Assembly: GCF_029017505.1 (NCBI RefSeq)
Contig: NZ_JAQGEI010000001.1
Span: 186,001-250,000 of the forward strand
Source of the DNA: Sedimenticola hydrogenitrophicus
GTDB lineage: Bacteria > Pseudomonadota > Gammaproteobacteria > Chromatiales > Chromatiaceae
Direction: 5' to 3'
Length of the DNA stretch: 64,000 nt
The notes under the pieces are model-generated. The model did not search any database and was not told where the DNA came from. It saw only the letters and a program-made list of their open reading frames with translations. A program made the position numbers and the translations under genes. This document shows positions 56,881 through 64,000 of the stretch, in pieces; position 1 is the stretch's first letter, and the number at the start of each line of letters is the position of its first letter.

Positions 56881-57109
56881 GGTGCTTTCCTTGATGCGCT
56901 TGCGGATATCCGTGAAGGCCTTTTTGACGGGCTTGCTACGCCCTTCTCGAATGCATTTGGAGCTCTGGGGCCAGCATCTTGAGCTGTGCCGGCGGTTCCT
57001 GGGTTTGTTCGTAACTGGCGATGTCCTGGAGAACCGCCTTGGCTTCACTGTGTTGGGTGATCACTATGGTCCGCTGGCCCTCGTTGACATCCCCTAAGGC
57101 CTTGGTCCT
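56875..57109 (-). pseudogene. Phd/YefM-family antitoxin remnant
   Basis: One frame reads KALGDVNEGQRTIVITQHSEAKAVLQDIASYEQTQEPPAQLKMLAPELQ, then stops. A second frame gives KPVKKAFTDIRKRIKESTG and a stop. Together they match the C-terminal two thirds of Phd/YefM antitoxins with a frameshift. The N-terminus is missing. It lies just upstream of the toxin remnant, as in an intact operon. Confidence 0.75.
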
Positions 57110-57126
57110 ACGACTTTTGAGACGAA

Positions 57127-57150
57127 GGGGCGGGTCGTTCGAGGCGCCCC
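57127..57150 (-). terminator. Weak terminator after the stress protein gene
   Basis: On the minus strand GGGGCG, a 12-nt loop and CGCCCC, followed by TTCGTCTC. The stem is short and the T-tract poor. Confidence 0.35.
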
Positions 57151-57163
57151 GATCCTGCCTTGA

Positions 57164-57610
57164 TCATCGAGCGGGCGTGGTGCCCGAAACCGCCACCAGC
57201 AGGCTGCAGGGTGCGTGGGCGAGCAGCGAGGCGCCGACGGAGCCGTGCCACCAGCGGGCCAGCGCGCTCTGTTCTCGGTGACCGACCACGATCAGATCCG
57301 CGCCGACCTCGTGCGCCATTCGGCCGATCTCCTCGGCGGGGTTGCCCGCGGCGAGACGCGTTTCGACAAAAAGCCCCGCCTGTCGCAGCGTGTCCGCGCC
57401 CTCCGTCAGCACGCGGCGCACCTCCTGATATTCACGCTCCGGCAGGTCCGAGGGTGCCGCCGCCTCAGCGAGCGTGACCCCCAGCTCATGGGCGACGACG
57501 GCGAGGAGATAGACCCGGGCCTGGCAAAGCAAGGCCAGCTCGGTCCCCTGATCCAGCGCCTCACGGCCTTGCCGGCTGCCGTCATAGGCCAGGAGGATGG
57601 TCCGGTACAT
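57164..57610 (-). CDS. Universal stress protein (UspA family)
   Basis: A 148-aa protein: MYRTILLAYDGSRQGREALDQGTELA at the start, AGNPAEEIGRMAHEVGADLIVVGHREQSALARWWHGSVGASLLAHAPCSLLVA at the end. The ATP-binding pattern G-x2-G-x9-G(S) is altered (GHREQS...GSVG). It is divergent from marR. Probably a general stress protein. Confidence 0.92.
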   Translation of the reverse strand: MYRTILLAYDGSRQGREALDQGTELALLCQARVYLLAVVAHELGVTLAEAAAPSDLPEREYQEVRRVLTEGADTLRQAGLFVETRLAAGNPAEEIGRMAHEVGADLIVVGHREQSALARWWHGSVGASLLAHAPCSLLVAVSGTTPAR

Positions 57611-57704
57611 CGTGGTTCTCCTTATCTGTGATCGTGATATGGAGCGCCTTTCCCGGCCCTTCGTATGTGAATGCCGGCCATCGGGGCTACCTCCCTCGCA
57701 TTTG

Positions 57705-57720
57705 ATAGATAGCTATCTAT
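57705..57720. promoter_or_regulatory. Probable MarR operator
   Basis: ATAGATAGCTATCTAT is a perfect 16-bp palindrome 38 bp before the marR start, the position expected for an autorepressor site. Confidence 0.75.
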
Positions 57721-57758
57721 TTGTTATCGTACAGCAGGACAACGATGCAGGCAATGCC

Positions 57759-58238
57759 ATGACAAAACCCCTCGATGATCAGGAACGATTCGGCCTCCAG
57801 CTCGGGCTGGTCGCCCGGCTGTGGCGCTCCGAGATCGACCGACGGCTGGCCGCCTTCGGCCTCACCGAATCCCGCTGGTTGACACTGTTGCATCTTTCCC
57901 GGCGGGCCGAGGCGGCTACCCAGCGTGAACTGGCCGAGGCGGTCGGGGTGCGGGGGCCGACCCTGGTGCGCACCCTGGATCGGCTGGAAGCCGAGGGGTT
58001 GATCGAACGCCGGTCGGAAGCTGGCGACCGCCGCACCAAGTCGGTTCACCTGCGCGCGGAAGCCGCCCCCATCCTGGAGCGAATCGAAGCAACCGCAGCG
58101 GCGGTGCGCGCGGAAATCTTCTCCGACCTATCTCATGGCGAGGTAACGACCTGTCTAAAGGTCTTGGAGCAGATCACCGGCAAGCTGGGCGGCGCGCCAA
58201 GGGCGATGCTGCCTGCGACGAAGACCGATGAGGGGTAG
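57759..58238 (+). CDS. MarR-family repressor of the emrAB-type pump
   Basis: A 159-aa winged-helix protein: SRWLTLLHLSRRAEAATQRELAEAVGVRGPTLVRTLDRLEAEGLIERRSEAGDRRTKSVHL. It is the first gene of a marR-emrA-emrB unit (3 bp to the next gene) and probably represses it until a toxic compound binds. ATG 57759 fits MarR length. Confidence 0.92.
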   Translation: MTKPLDDQERFGLQLGLVARLWRSEIDRRLAAFGLTESRWLTLLHLSRRAEAATQRELAEAVGVRGPTLVRTLDRLEAEGLIERRSEAGDRRTKSVHLRAEAAPILERIEATAAAVRAEIFSDLSHGEVTTCLKVLEQITGKLGGAPRAMLPATKTDEG

Positions 58239-58241
58239 GCC

Positions 58242-59432
58242 GTGGACCAGCATGTGACCCGTCTCGAACGCCAGAGCGACGATCCGGAAACCGATCTGCG
58301 CACAGCCCCCGACAAGGAGACAGAGGCTGGGTCAGAGGCGGTTTCACCTCCTCGCCGCACCCGGCCATGGCGACGGTATGGCGCGATCATGGCGGCGCTG
58401 GTCGTTCTCGGGGCCGGTGGCTGGTGGCTGTATCAGCAGTTCACCCACGTCTTTGTGACGGACGCCCGCATTGCAGCCGACATCGTTGCCGTGAGCAGCC
58501 GGGTTCCCGGCTGGGTCACTGCCGTTGAGGTCACTGCGGGCGATACCGTTCGCAAAGGCGACATACTGGTCCGGATCGACGACCGGGAAAGCCGCCTGCG
58601 CGTTCAGGAACTCGACGCGCAGCTGGCGGGCATCGCCCGCCGCCGGGAGGAGATCGAAGCCCGCATCGCACTCACCGATCGTCAGACCGAAAGCCGTATC
58701 ACCGCCCGGCAGGCGGCGATCAGGGCGGCGGAGGCCGCGTTGGCGGCAGCGACGGCGCAACGCGACTTGGCGAAGGCGGAGAATGACCGGGCGGAGAAGC
58801 TGGTGCCGCGCGGGCTCCTCACCCGCGAGCGCCTGGACCAGACGCGGGCGGCGCTGGAGACGGCAACGCAACAGGTGTCGAAGGCCCGGGCGGACCTGGA
58901 GAACGCCCGCGCCGTCTTCGCCGAGGCCGAAGCGGCACGCGGGGAGCTCACGGTGCTCCAACGCCAGTTGGCAGAGCTCGATCCGGAAGAGCAGCGGCTG
59001 CGCGCGCAACGAGAGCGCGCGGCGCTCGACCTCGAAGACCGCTCCATCGTCATGCCATTCGCCGGCGTGGTGGACCAGACCTTCGTGGATGAGGGCGAAT
59101 ACGTCACCCCCGGCCAGCGCCTGCTGATGGTGCATGACCCGCAGCGGGTGCGCGTCGAGGCCAACGTCAAGGAGACCGACATCCGCTTCTTCCGGCCCGG
59201 AAAGACCGTGACGATCACCGTCGATGCCCTGCCGGGGCGGCGCTTCGAGGGCAAGGTCACACGCGTGGGCCAGGCCGCCACCAGCGAGTTCGCCCTGCTG
59301 CCCAACCCCAACCCGAGCGGCAATTTCACCAAGATCACTCAAAGGCTACCGATACGCATTGCCGTTGAACAAGAGAGCGGCGAACTCAAGCCGGGTATGA
59401 TGGTAGAGTTGGAGGCCAGGACCGGTGGCTAG
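58242..59432 (+). CDS. EmrA-like membrane fusion protein (HlyD family)
   Basis: A 396-aa protein with one N-terminal membrane segment (RYGAIMAALVVLGAGGWWLYQQF), a lipoyl-like half motif (VSSRVPGWVTAVEVTAGDTVRKGDILVRID), a long Ala/Arg/Glu-rich coiled coil (about 105-260), then VDQTFVDEGEYVTPGQRLLMV. It links the EmrB-type pump to an outer-membrane channel. It overlaps emrB by 8 bp. Confidence 0.92.
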   Translation: MDQHVTRLERQSDDPETDLRTAPDKETEAGSEAVSPPRRTRPWRRYGAIMAALVVLGAGGWWLYQQFTHVFVTDARIAADIVAVSSRVPGWVTAVEVTAGDTVRKGDILVRIDDRESRLRVQELDAQLAGIARRREEIEARIALTDRQTESRITARQAAIRAAEAALAAATAQRDLAKAENDRAEKLVPRGLLTRERLDQTRAALETATQQVSKARADLENARAVFAEAEAARGELTVLQRQLAELDPEEQRLRAQRERAALDLEDRSIVMPFAGVVDQTFVDEGEYVTPGQRLLMVHDPQRVRVEANVKETDIRFFRPGKTVTITVDALPGRRFEGKVTRVGQAATSEFALLPNPNPSGNFTKITQRLPIRIAVEQESGELKPGMMVELEARTGG

Positions 59433-61032
59433 CGCGCCGCATCCGGACAGTATCGAGGGGCTGTTCGCCCGCTTCGGCCCCGCCTATCGCTGGCTGGTCA
59501 CGGCCACGGTCATGATGGGTACCATCGCCACCATCCTGACCGCGACCATCGTCAACGTGGCCCTGCCCGACATCATGGGCGCCTTCGGCATGGGCCAGGA
59601 CAAGGCGCAGCTCCTGTCCACCGGCTTCCTCGCCGCGATGACCGGCACCATGCTGCTCAACGCCTGGATGGTCGAGACGCTCGGCCAGCGAGCGACCTTC
59701 ATGCTGGCGGTGACGGTCTTCATCGTCGCCTCCGTCATGGGCGGGCTGGCCCCTGCAGAAGGCGTGCTGATCCTGGCCCGCATCCTCCAGGGCGGGGCGG
59801 CCGGCATCCTCCAGCCGCTCGCCATGCAGACGATCTTCCAGGTCTTCCCGCCGGAGAAACGCGGGTCGGCCATGGGCATCTACGGCATCGGCGTGGTGCT
59901 GGCCCCGGCGCTCGGCCCCACGCTGGGGGGCATCATGGTCGATAGCTTCAGCTGGCGCTATGTCTTCTTCATGGCCGTGCCGTTCTGTCTCATCGGCCTG
60001 TTCCTCGCCACGCTTTTCATGCCGGGACGGGCCACTTCGGGTCCGTCGCGGCGTTTCGACTGGATCGGTTTCGGGCTGATGACCGTGTTCCTCGTGACCT
60101 TGCTCAACGGCCTGTCGAACGGGCAACGTGACGGCTGGATGTCCGACCCCATCCTGCGCGATTTCGTCGTCGCCCTTGTCTCGGGCATCGGCTTCATCGT
60201 CTGGGAGCTGCGCTCACCCGCGCCCATGCTCAATCTCAAGCTCTTCACGAACCGGGTCTATGCGGGCGCGTCCGTCGTGGCCTTCATTTTCGGGGCGGGA
60301 ATCTACGGTTCGACCTACTTGGTTCCGCTGTTCGTGCAGACGATCCAGGGTTATACGCCGACGCGCTCCGGCCTGCTGCTGATGCCGGCGGGCCTGATCC
60401 TGGCTGTCGTCTTCCCGATCGCCGGAAGACTGACCGACAAGACGCCGGCCTATGCCACGGTCATGTTCGGGCTGGCGGTCTTCGCGCTGTCGTCGTTTTT
60501 GATGACCGGCGTCGATACCAATACGTCCTTCTGGCTGTTTGCCTGGTGGATCATGCTGGGCCGGATCGGGCTTGGCTTCATCATGCCGAGCCTGAACGCC
60601 GGCGCCCTCAAGGCGCTACCCATGACGCTACTCGGCCAGGGCTCCGGCGCGATCAACTTCGTGCGCCAACTCGGCGGCGCCTTCGGCGTCAACCTGCTTT
60701 CCATCGCCCTCGAACGGCGCTCGCAGCTTTACGTGGACAGCTTCACGGCGGCGCAGCATGCAGGCAACAGCGCGACGCCCGGCTTGCTGCGCGATGTGAC
60801 CGGCCTGCTCGCGCAGGCCGGTGTACCGGAAGCGGTTCGCCAGGCCGGGGCGATGAACTATCTCGGCCGCATGATCTACACCCAGGGCAATATGCTGGGA
60901 TATCGCGACAGCTTCTTCATCGTCGGCGCGATCTTCCTGGCCGCCCTTGTCCCGGCGCTGATGATGCGCCGCAGGCCACAGCCCCCGCCAGCGCAAGCCG
61001 TTGCACAGGATGCGCCTCAGCCAGCCCGGTGA
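59425..61032 (+). CDS. EmrB/QacA-like DHA2 drug exporter
   Basis: A 535-aa MFS transporter with about 14 membrane segments. TIVNVALPDIMGAFGM (motif D1), GIGVVLAPALGPTLGG (motif C) and NFVRQLGGAFGVNL mark the DHA2 family. It exports hydrophobic toxic compounds by proton antiport with the EmrA-like partner. It ends 32 bp from the converging tetR gene. Confidence 0.93.
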   Translation: MASAPHPDSIEGLFARFGPAYRWLVTATVMMGTIATILTATIVNVALPDIMGAFGMGQDKAQLLSTGFLAAMTGTMLLNAWMVETLGQRATFMLAVTVFIVASVMGGLAPAEGVLILARILQGGAAGILQPLAMQTIFQVFPPEKRGSAMGIYGIGVVLAPALGPTLGGIMVDSFSWRYVFFMAVPFCLIGLFLATLFMPGRATSGPSRRFDWIGFGLMTVFLVTLLNGLSNGQRDGWMSDPILRDFVVALVSGIGFIVWELRSPAPMLNLKLFTNRVYAGASVVAFIFGAGIYGSTYLVPLFVQTIQGYTPTRSGLLLMPAGLILAVVFPIAGRLTDKTPAYATVMFGLAVFALSSFLMTGVDTNTSFWLFAWWIMLGRIGLGFIMPSLNAGALKALPMTLLGQGSGAINFVRQLGGAFGVNLLSIALERRSQLYVDSFTAAQHAGNSATPGLLRDVTGLLAQAGVPEAVRQAGAMNYLGRMIYTQGNMLGYRDSFFIVGAIFLAALVPALMMRRRPQPPPAQAVAQDAPQPAR

Positions 61033-61064
61033 GAAACGGCCTTCGTCACCGGAGAACCTCGTCG

Positions 61065-61688
61065 TTATCGTGTTTTGATCCGGCCTATTTTTAGTGGCTC
61101 GAAAAAACATCCAACAAGTGCTGATGCGTCGTCCGGCATGCGATAAAGGTGCGGCGAGCCCAGGTAGTCGACATGAAGCCCAACCATGTACGCATATAGG
61201 GAAATCGCCAGTATGCGCGGCTCGCCGGCATGGCTGATCTGGTCGCGCTCCAGGAGTCTCGTGAAGAAGCGCGTCAGCGATTTTATGGTCTCGTCCTTGA
61301 TCGACTGCTCGCGGGCAACCATCTCCGTCATATCTTCCGTATGCTCGCATTTCAGGAACAGGATGGTATAGACGCGGCGCAGGCGTGCGTCCTGGTGGAG
61401 CTCGAGCAGCGCCGTGGCGCAAAGTTCTTCCAGGTCATCGAGGGTGTCCGCGGTCTCCAGAACCCGGTGCAAGGCGCTTTCCATCGGCATTCGTACCCGT
61501 TCCACCACGGCATTGAACAGGTCGGCCTTGTTCTCGAAGTGCCAGTAGATCGCGCCCCGGGTCATGGCCCCGGCGCGCGCGATCTGGTCCAGCGTGCTGC
61601 GGGCGACGCCCTGCTCGAAAAAGACCTGCTCCGCCGCATCGAGGATGCGTTCACGTGTTTGCTCGGCTGCTCCTTTCGTTCGTCTCAT
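61065..61688 (-). CDS. acrR: AcrR-like TetR-family repressor
   Basis: A 207-aa protein: RERILDAAEQVFFEQGVARSTLDQIARAGAMTRGAIYWHFENKADLFNAVVERV is the TetR HTH in AcrR form, and the ligand domain resembles AcrR (FLKCEHTEDM). It is divergent from an acrAB-type operon and probably represses both directions through the operator at 61744-61765. Confidence 0.92.
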   Translation of the reverse strand: MRRTKGAAEQTRERILDAAEQVFFEQGVARSTLDQIARAGAMTRGAIYWHFENKADLFNAVVERVRMPMESALHRVLETADTLDDLEELCATALLELHQDARLRRVYTILFLKCEHTEDMTEMVAREQSIKDETIKSLTRFFTRLLERDQISHAGEPRILAISLYAYMVGLHVDYLGSPHLYRMPDDASALVGCFFEPLKIGRIKTR

Positions 61689-61740
61689 GGGTTCACTCTT
61701 TCATGGCATTGCGCCCAGGGACGCCGCCCATGGATGATTG

Positions 61741-61769
61741 TTGACATACATTCACGAATGTATGTTATT
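61741..61769. promoter_or_regulatory. AcrR-type operator over the acrA promoter
   Basis: ACATACATTC and GAATGTATGT are perfect 10-bp arms separated by AC (61744-61765), nearly identical to the known E. coli AcrR operator arms. TTGACA (61741-61746) and GTTATT (61764-61769), 17 bp apart, form a promoter toward acrA, so bound AcrR would block it. Confidence 0.85.
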
Positions 61770-61882
61770 GTTCGCATGCACGCAAGTTCAGATTACCGGT
61801 GGGCCGGCCGCGATGGCGGCTTCCCGCCGACAGCCGCAAGACCCTGTTGGCCCGCGGCAACCAGTGACTCAAGGAGACGCCG

Positions 61883-63115
61883 ATGGCGCATAGGTTCCGT
61901 TTTCGTATTCTGCCGCTTTGGCTGGCGGCGGGCTTGCTGCTGGCTGGCTGTGATGACGGGCCGAAGCAGGCCGATGCCGCGCCATCCGCGCCGCCGCCCG
62001 AGGTCGGGGTGGTCGAGTTGCAGCCGCAACGCGTGGTCTTGTCCATGGAGCTGCCGGGGCGAACCGTGGCCTTCCGAATCGCCGAGGTGAGACCACAGGT
62101 TTCCGGGATCCTGCAGGAACGTCTCTTCAAGCAGGGCGCCCAGGTAAAGGAGGGCGAGATCCTGTACCGGATCGATCCGAACCGCTACCGGGCCGCGCAC
62201 CAGAGGGCCGAGGCCGAGCTGGAGCGTGCCCGGGCCGAGTTGCGTCAGGCGCAGCGGGAGTGGGTACGCACTTCAAATATGTTCGAGAAGAATGCGCTCA
62301 GCGAGCGTGAGCGTGATCAGGCGCTGTCGGCGCTCGAGACTGCGCGGGCCGACGTCGCCAGCGCCAGGGCCGCCGTTGAGACCGCGCGCGTCGATCTGGA
62401 CTACACCGAAGTCAAGGCCCCCATCAGTGGCCGCACGGGTCCGACGCTGTTCACCGTCGGCGCGCTGGTGACGGCCAACCAGGCGCAGCCGCTGTTGCGC
62501 GTCGTCCAGCTCGACCCGATGTATGTCGATATCCAGCTGCCGGTCGAAAAGCTGAGCCGGATTCGGACCTCCGTGGCAGAGGGCGGTCCCGCCGCGGCCG
62601 GCCCCGGCGAGGCCGAGGTTGCGCTGTTGCGTGAGGACGGCCGCATCTATCCGCATCGCGGCCGCCTCGATGTCACCGACGTGACCGTCGATCAGGGCAC
62701 GAGCGCCGTGATGCTCAGGGCCGTGGTGCCCAATCCTGATGGCGAGCTGCTGCCGGGCATGTACGTGCGCGTCCGCCTTCGGGAGGCGGTGCGTGAAAAT
62801 GCGATCCTGGCGCCGCAGCAGGGGGTCACGCGCGATCCCCAGGGCCGGGCGACGGCGCTGCTCGTCAACGACGCGGGCCAGGTCGTGCAGCGCCGGCTGG
62901 AGACGGCGCGTGCGATCGGCGGCTTCTGGCTCGTGGACAATGGCCTCGAGGCGGGTGACCGGCTGATCGTGTCGGGCCTGCAGAAAGTGAAGCCGGGCGC
63001 CGCCGTCAAGCCCGTGACGGCGGATATTCCACTGGCGCCGTCGTCGCGCCCGCACGGCACCGGTACGGATGGCGCGAAGACGGGCCCCGCGACCGAAGGA
63101 GGCGATGGCCGGTGA
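61883..63115 (+). CDS. acrA: AcrA-like RND periplasmic adaptor lipoprotein
   Basis: A 410-aa protein with lipobox LLAGC ([16 protein letters not shown]), lipoyl halves [30 protein letters not shown] and [17 protein letters not shown], a helical hairpin between them and the [36 protein letters not shown]-type barrel. It connects the RND pump to TolC. Its stop overlaps the acrB GTG start. Confidence 0.93.
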   Translation: MAHRFRFRILPLWLAAGLLLAGCDDGPKQADAAPSAPPPEVGVVELQPQRVVLSMELPGRTVAFRIAEVRPQVSGILQERLFKQGAQVKEGEILYRIDPNRYRAAHQRAEAELERARAELRQAQREWVRTSNMFEKNALSERERDQALSALETARADVASARAAVETARVDLDYTEVKAPISGRTGPTLFTVGALVTANQAQPLLRVVQLDPMYVDIQLPVEKLSRIRTSVAEGGPAAAGPGEAEVALLREDGRIYPHRGRLDVTDVTVDQGTSAVMLRAVVPNPDGELLPGMYVRVRLREAVRENAILAPQQGVTRDPQGRATALLVNDAGQVVQRRLETARAIGGFWLVDNGLEAGDRLIVSGLQKVKPGAAVKPVTADIPLAPSSRPHGTGTDGAKTGPATEGGDGR

Positions 63116-64000
63116 TCAATTTCTTCCTTTCGCGGCCCGTCTTCGCCTGGGTGTTGGCGATCGTGACCATGCTCGCCGGCATCATGGCGATCTTCGTGTT
63201 GCCGATTCAGCGATATCCCGACGTCGCGCCGCCGGCCGTCGAGATTCAGTCCGATTATCCCGGGGCCTCGGCCGACACGGTGTCGAACACCGTGGTGCAG
63301 GTCATCGAGCAGGAGATGACCGGGATCGATAACCTCCTCTATATGAGTTCGACCGCGGATTCCTCCGGACACGCCACCGTCACGCTGACCTTCGCGGCAG
63401 GCACCGATCCGGACATCGCGCAGGTGCAGGTGCAGAACAAGCTCAAGCTGGCCGAGCCGCGGCTTCCCGAAGTGGTGCGCCAACAGGGGATCAGCGTGGA
63501 GAAGGCCAGCTCCAGCTTTCTGATGGTGATGGCCTTCGTCTCCACCGATGGACGCCTCAGCAAGCAGGACCTGGCCGATTTCATCAGCTCCGAGCTGGCC
63601 GAGCCCATAGGCCGGGTGACCGGTGTGGGGAGCGTGCAGGTCTTCGGGTCGGAATACGCGATGCGGATCTGGCTGGACCCTTCGGCCTTGATCAACTACG
63701 GCCTGACCGTCGCCGACGTGATCGCCGCCATCGAGGCGCAGAACGCCCAGGTCACCGCCGGCCAGCTTGGCGGCCTGCCTGCCGTGGACGGACAGCAGCT
63801 CAACGCGACCGTGACCGCGCAAACCCTGCTGAACTCCCCCGAGGAGTTCCGAAAGATCCTGCTCAAGAGCAACCCGGATGGCTCCCGGGTGCTCCTGGAA
63901 AACGTGGCCCGAATCGGGCTCGGCGGCGGCGCGGTTAACATCGACACCTTTTACGATGGCGAGCCGGCTGCCGGATTGGCCATCAATCTGGCCCCGGGCG
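63112..64000 (+). CDS. acrB: AcrB-like RND efflux pump (partial)
   Basis: GTG 63112 overlaps the acrA stop. The first 296 codons are present and the rest is beyond the window. It begins [56 protein letters not shown], the HAE1-RND opening, followed by LIYM-type and [19 protein letters not shown] porter-domain blocks. It exports drugs by proton antiport. Confidence 0.95.
   Translation, partial: MINFFLSRPVFAWVLAIVTMLAGIMAIFVLPIQRYPDVAPPAVEIQSDYPGASADTVSNTVVQVIEQEMTGIDNLLYMSSTADSSGHATVTLTFAAGTDPDIAQVQVQNKLKLAEPRLPEVVRQQGISVEKASSSFLMVMAFVSTDGRLSKQDLADFISSELAEPIGRVTGVGSVQVFGSEYAMRIWLDPSALINYGLTVADVIAAIEAQNAQVTAGQLGGLPAVDGQQLNATVTAQTLLNSPEEFRKILLKSNPDGSRVLLENVARIGLGGGAVNIDTFYDGEPAAGLAINLAPG

Noticed and set aside
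56596-57163. tRNA gene as attachment site near the right junction
   Set aside because: I found no cloverleaf or tRNA 3' end in the interval by eye. It holds toxin-antitoxin remnants instead.

Overview
The window is GC-rich DNA from a proteobacterium, most likely a gammaproteobacterium. It is dominated by one integrative and conjugative element (ICE) or a close relative. No rRNA, tRNA, integrase or CRISPR array was seen. The left edge cuts traG and the right edge cuts an RND pump gene, so neither end of the element is certain.

Layout. (1) 1-8438 and 20075-29636, minus strand: an F-type (MPF_F) conjugation module. In transcription order it reads small ORF, lytic transglycosylase, OmpA-like lipoprotein, pilin, traL, E, K, B, dsbC-like, V, C, trbI, traF-type peptidase, W, U, trbC, N, F, H, G. 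(2) 8760-19952, plus strand: a complete C-P lyase operon, phnF-D-C-E1-E2-G-H-I-J-K-L-M-N-P, lying between intact traW and traU and read against them. (3) 30018-33517, plus strand: a lower-GC cargo block of four genes, one with two PD-(D/E)XK-like motifs. (4) 33629-43859, minus strand: accessory maintenance genes (SNF2-type helicase, RadC-like, DUF6094-type methyltransferase, DUF6573, DUF4313, DUF6927, DUF3275, DUF3577 and small unknowns). (5) 44144-45846: an AbiEi/AbiEii pair. (6) 45974-53252: an ICE replication and partition module (ParB, SSB, DUF3158, PFL_4669-like, STY4528-like Rep, DUF2857-like, large ParB, ParA). (7) 53314-54811: FlhC-like and FlhD-like regulators, resembling SetCD of SXT/R391, plus a small HTH protein. 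(8) 55068-56595: a second AbiE-like pair, then wrecked Phd/RelE remnants. (9) 57164-64000: universal stress protein, marR-emrAB, and acrR-acrAB.

How it fits together. The SetCD-like pair probably switches on transfer. The F-type genes build the pilus and mating channel. The Rep/Par/SSB genes copy and stabilise the circular form. The AbiE pairs protect or addict the host. The phn operon would let recipients use phosphonates as a phosphorus source.

Most unusual. (a) A structured RNA of about 120 nt occurs four times in the maintenance module, with compensatory base changes between copies. It precedes the helicase, DUF4313, a 71-aa protein and DUF3577. (b) A simpler GGGGA-type leader hairpin precedes twelve genes in 35.9-43.9 kb. 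(c) Two families of palindromic repeats and an AT-rich hairpin lie inside the rep gene, so a replication origin may be embedded in its own initiator gene. (d) A CACGTG-centred parS-like palindrome sits just beside that repeat array. (e) The element combines GI-type replication genes with an F-type transfer apparatus and FlhDC-type regulators.
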